From: FEN-1139 sp964396375
GTDB taxonomy: Bacteria; Myxococcota_A; Polyangia; Polyangiales; Polyangiaceae
Length of the DNA: 64,000 nucleotides
Direction: 5' to 3'
NCBI GenBank assembly: GCA_964396375.1
Contig: CAYNEY010000005.1
Location: 99,054 to 163,053, forward strand
Numbering within the stretch: position 1 is the stretch's first letter; each line of letters starts with the position of its first letter. The notes beneath the pieces were generated by a model. It saw nothing but the letters and a program-made list of their open reading frames with translations. It was not told the origin of the DNA and did no database searches. Both the position numbers and the translations under genes were made by a program. Of this stretch, positions 61,765 through 64,000 are shown piece after piece.

Positions 61765-63398
61765 CCACCACTCTGGAACAACTTTTCGAACTACTCGCCC
61801 TCAAGGAGGACGAGCACCTCGAATTCAAGGAGGCGAAGAACCACTTCGACTTCGAGAAGTTGGTCAAATACGGTGCAGCGCTCGCCAACGAAGGGGGTGG
61901 GCGGATGATCCTCGGCGTCACCGACAAACGTCCCCGTCGGGTAGTGGGAACGACGGAGTTTGAGTCGTTGGAGCGAACGAAGTCGGGACTCGTGGAGAGG
62001 CTTCGGTTGCGCATTGATGCAGACGCTATCGACCATCCAGATGGCAAAGTCGTCGTGTTCCACGTTCCCGCTCGTCCTGTCGGGTTCCCAATCCAATACA
62101 AGGGTGCGTACTGGATGCGCGGAGGCGAAGACCTTATCCCGATGACGCAGGACATGCTTCAGCGGATCTTTGCCGAGACACAGCCGGACTTCTCGGCCGA
62201 GATTTGTACGGGGGCAACCCTCGCCGACCTCGAGCCGAGCGCCATCGAGAAGTTCCGTGCGAGGTGGGTGGAGAAATCGAAGCGACCCGAGCTACGAGAC
62301 ATGACCGTCGAGCACTTGCTCGAGGATGCAGAGCTCACGCTCGACGGAGCCCCAACCTATGCCGCGCTGATTCTGCTTGGCACGCGTCGAGCGCTTGGTC
62401 GACACCTTGCTCAAGCCGAAGTCGTGTTCGAGTATCGTTCGGATCCAGCCTCGATCCCTTACCAACAACGGAAAGAGCACCGGGAAGGCTTCCTGCTTTT
62501 CGAGGAAGAACTTTGGAACACGGTCAACCTCAGAAACGATCTGTACTCGTTGCAGGATGGGCTGTTTCGACGCGAGATCCCAACCTTCAACGAGGGTGCG
62601 GTGCGCGAGGCGATTCTCAACGCCGTTAGCCATCGTGACTACCGCCTCGGGGGTTCCGTGTTTATCCGCCAGTACCCCCAGTCAATCCAGATAGACAGTC
62701 CCGGTGGTTTTCCAGCCGGCGTGACGCAAGAGAACATTCTCGAGCGTCAATCGCCGCGGAACCGCCGGCTGGCGGACGCGCTCGCACGATGTGGCCTCGT
62801 CGAGCGGTCTGGACAGGGAGTCGACAGGATGTTCTCCGCCGCCGTTTCCGAAGGCAAGCTGCCCCCGGACTTCAGTAAGAGTGACGACTATCTGGTTTCA
62901 GTTGTGCTCCACGGCCAGATCCGTGACGAGCAGTTCCTGCGATTCCTCGAGCGGTTGGGCGCCGAGACCCAAGAACTCTTGAGTCTCGACGACCTCATCG
63001 TGCTGGATGCGGTTCACCGAGAGCTCCCGATCCCTACACGCGCTCGAGCCCGGGTCACTCCGTTGATTGCAATGGGTGCCATTGAACGAACCTCACCCAA
63101 GAAGCTGACCTTGTCCCGGCGCTTCTACACCTTCGTCGGGAAGCGGGGCGAGTACACCCGTCGACGCGGCCTCGACCGCAATACGAACAAGGCCCTGCTG
63201 CGCGAGCATATCGAGCGCAATGCGCGAGACGGCAGTCCCTTGGTCGAGCTAAACCAGGTACTGCCCGCCATGAAGCCCAGCCAAGTTCAGAACCTCCTCC
63301 GCGAGCTCAAGCGGGATGGCGTGGTTCATCCCAAGGGAAAGACCAAGGCAGCTCGTTGGTATCCTGGCCCGTCAACCGAGGATGACTCCCATGGTTGA
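61761..63398 (+). CDS. AlbA_2 (Schlafen AAA_4)/RecG C-terminal-like ATP-binding protein inserted in the BREX operon
   Basis: The 545-residue protein starts with an AlbA_2/SLFN-AlbA_2 domain: 'EDEHLEFKEAKNHFDFEKLVKYGAALANEGGGRMILGVTD' (key: E.LEFKEA, ALANEGGG.MILGV, residues about 17-57). The middle has the HATPase-like RecG C-terminal element 'FNEGAVREAILNAVSHRDY' (about 275-293, EA..NA..HRDY) and 'RRLADALARCGLVERSGQGVDRMF'. The C-terminal part has winged-helix-like segments. Such proteins are usually called putative transcriptional regulators or RecG-like ATP-binding proteins. The GTG start overlaps the brxC stop, so it is translated within the BREX operon. Confidence 0.88.
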   Translation: MTTTLEQLFELLALKEDEHLEFKEAKNHFDFEKLVKYGAALANEGGGRMILGVTDKRPRRVVGTTEFESLERTKSGLVERLRLRIDADAIDHPDGKVVVFHVPARPVGFPIQYKGAYWMRGGEDLIPMTQDMLQRIFAETQPDFSAEICTGATLADLEPSAIEKFRARWVEKSKRPELRDMTVEHLLEDAELTLDGAPTYAALILLGTRRALGRHLAQAEVVFEYRSDPASIPYQQRKEHREGFLLFEEELWNTVNLRNDLYSLQDGLFRREIPTFNEGAVREAILNAVSHRDYRLGGSVFIRQYPQSIQIDSPGGFPAGVTQENILERQSPRNRRLADALARCGLVERSGQGVDRMFSAAVSEGKLPPDFSKSDDYLVSVVLHGQIRDEQFLRFLERLGAETQELLSLDDLIVLDAVHRELPIPTRARARVTPLIAMGAIERTSPKKLTLSRRFYTFVGKRGEYTRRRGLDRNTNKALLREHIERNARDGSPLVELNQVLPAMKPSQVQNLLRELKRDGVVHPKGKTKAARWYPGPSTEDDSHG

Positions 63399-63531
63399 TC
63401 ATCGACCGCAATTCCTACGCAATTCCTACGCAATTCGATGGCGCCGGCCGAGTGATTTGTTGCGGATCTTCCGGAGGTTACCTGTGATGAGGAATTGCGT
63501 AGACTGTCCCAATCCAGTGTCGGAGCCGTAA
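63391..63531 (+). CDS. Possible 46-residue coupled small ORF before pglX
   Basis: ATG at 63391 has GAGG nine bases upstream, overlaps the previous stop by 8 bp, and its TAA shares a base with the pglX ATG (TAATG). The product is basic and begins MVDHRPQFLRNSY. A second in-frame ATG at 63487, after GGAGG, would give only 14 residues ending VDCPNPVSEP. Either could act by translational coupling to pglX. Confidence 0.35.
   Translation: MVDHRPQFLRNSYAIRWRRPSDLLRIFRRLPVMRNCVDCPNPVSEP
63408..63502 (+). repeat. Direct and inverted repeats upstream of pglX
   Basis: GCAATTCCTAC occurs at 63408-63418 and 63419-63429, with a partial third copy at 63430-63436. The inverted sequence GGAATTGCGTAG at 63491-63502 can pair with CTACGCAATTCC at 63415-63426, so the region before pglX can fold into alternative hairpins that would hide the GGAGG at 63473-63477 in the loop. 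Confidence 0.75.
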
Positions 63532-64000
63532 TGGACAAGGACACACGCAACGCCATCGAGCGCGCCACCCAAAGGGCGCGGAAGCTCCTCGAGGAGGACT
63601 TCGCCGCCCAACTCGAGGGCGACTTCGACGTGGACCGCGACGGAGCGGTGGCCCCGAAGGCCGGAGGCCACCTCACGGCCCGCCAGGCCTTCCAGCGCGA
63701 GCGCATCGTCGCCGCCATCGAGCACAAGCGCGCCGCCGGGATGAACCCCGCTGACGGCGCCCGCGACTACCTGCGCGACGCGGCGTTCACGACGCTCAAC
63801 CGCTTCGTGGCACTCAAGATGCTCGAGGCCCGAGAGCTGGTGCAGGAGTGCATCACGAAGGGCGAGCAGTCTGCCGGCTACCGCGAGTTCTGCGGCATGG
63901 CACCGGGACTGCCGCTCTTGCCCGAGAGCGCGGGCTACCGCCTCTACCTCGAGTCGCTCTTCGACGAGCTGTCGACCGAGGTGAAGGTCCTCTTCGACCG
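63531..64000 (+). CDS. pglX: BREX adenine-specific DNA methyltransferase PglX (5' part only)
   Basis: PglX methylates adenine at N6 in the BREX recognition site to mark self DNA. Only the first 156 residues are inside the window; the family has about 1,200. They include 'AGGHLTARQAFQRERIVAAIEHKR' and 'YLRDAAFTTLNRFVALKMLEARELV' (key: R..AAFT.LNR..ALK.LE.R.L), the conserved N-terminal segment of PglX, plus 'YRLYLESLFDELSTEVKVLFDR'. The catalytic NPPY motif would lie downstream. GGAG stands five bases before the ATG. Confidence 0.9.
   Translation, partial: MDKDTRNAIERATQRARKLLEEDFAAQLEGDFDVDRDGAVAPKAGGHLTARQAFQRERIVAAIEHKRAAGMNPADGARDYLRDAAFTTLNRFVALKMLEARELVQECITKGEQSAGYREFCGMAPGLPLLPESAGYRLYLESLFDELSTEVKVLFD

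Noticed and set aside
63408..63436. GCAATTCCTAC direct repeats as a CRISPR array
   Set aside because: Units are 11 bp, contiguous and without spacers; they fit an operator or hairpin region instead.

Overview
The window is about 64 kb of GC-rich, gene-dense chromosome from a Gram-negative bacterium. It is most likely a myxobacterium or relative (Myxococcota, formerly deltaproteobacteria). Reasons: an IF-3 with a long acidic C-terminal tail like the Myxococcus xanthus Dsg protein, a eukaryotic-type Ser/Thr kinase, HEAT-repeat and MEDS/hybrid-kinase proteins, and many lipoproteins. The phylum is an inference. Gene identities come from reading motifs in the translations; no database search was possible.

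Layout. (1) 1-6,187, minus strand: a capsule-type polysaccharide export operon (DUF3943 protein, kpsM, kpsT, kpsE, partial kpsC). (2) 6,249-9,320: tRNA-Ala(GGC), a small membrane protein, a Ser/Thr kinase, infC and tRNA-Val(GAC). (3) 9,757-13,374: yajC-secD-secF, the accessory part of the Sec translocon; then nikR, a PfkB/adenosine kinase and a Bax-inhibitor-1 protein on the minus strand. (4) 15,881-25,682: a long overlapping plus-strand operon: recJ, mlaF, an MCE/mlaD protein, a large S41 protease, pdxJ, acpS and nnrE/nnrD; then an ECF sigma factor. (5) 26,507-28,887, minus: birA, nadC and a CPBP protease. (6) 29,100-34,636: a HEAT-repeat membrane protein, a small zinc-motif protein and a membrane Fe-S oxidoreductase. 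(7) 34,831-42,802: an uncharacterised minus gene, then overlapping envelope-related genes (DUF4175-like protein, HExxH lipoprotein, psd, methyltransferase). (8) tRNA-Ser(UGA), then a four-gene operon at 43,620-47,837: GNAT acetyltransferase, alanine/ornithine-type racemase, methyltransferase and Na+/solute symporter. (9) 48,048-52,045: a lipoprotein and a MEDS-hybrid histidine kinase pair. (10) 52,046-56,249: a loosely packed accessory stretch with a decayed FISUMP-domain lipoprotein, another lipoprotein and an HNH endonuclease. (11) 56,250 to the end: a BREX phage-defence operon of type 6 arrangement (brxE, brxA, brxB, brxC, an inserted AlbA_2/RecG-C-like ATP-binding gene, and pglX cut by the window edge).

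Most notable are three copies of a roughly 180-bp dispersed element made almost entirely of hairpins. Every copy lies between the 3' ends of convergent genes and ends 15-20 bp from the stop of the minus-strand gene. The third copy has diverged in sequence but keeps most stems through paired changes. Other points worth a second look are the racemase/methyltransferase/acetyltransferase/transporter operon, the inserted regulator-like gene and a possible coupled small ORF with inverted repeats just before pglX, and the broken FISUMP gene.
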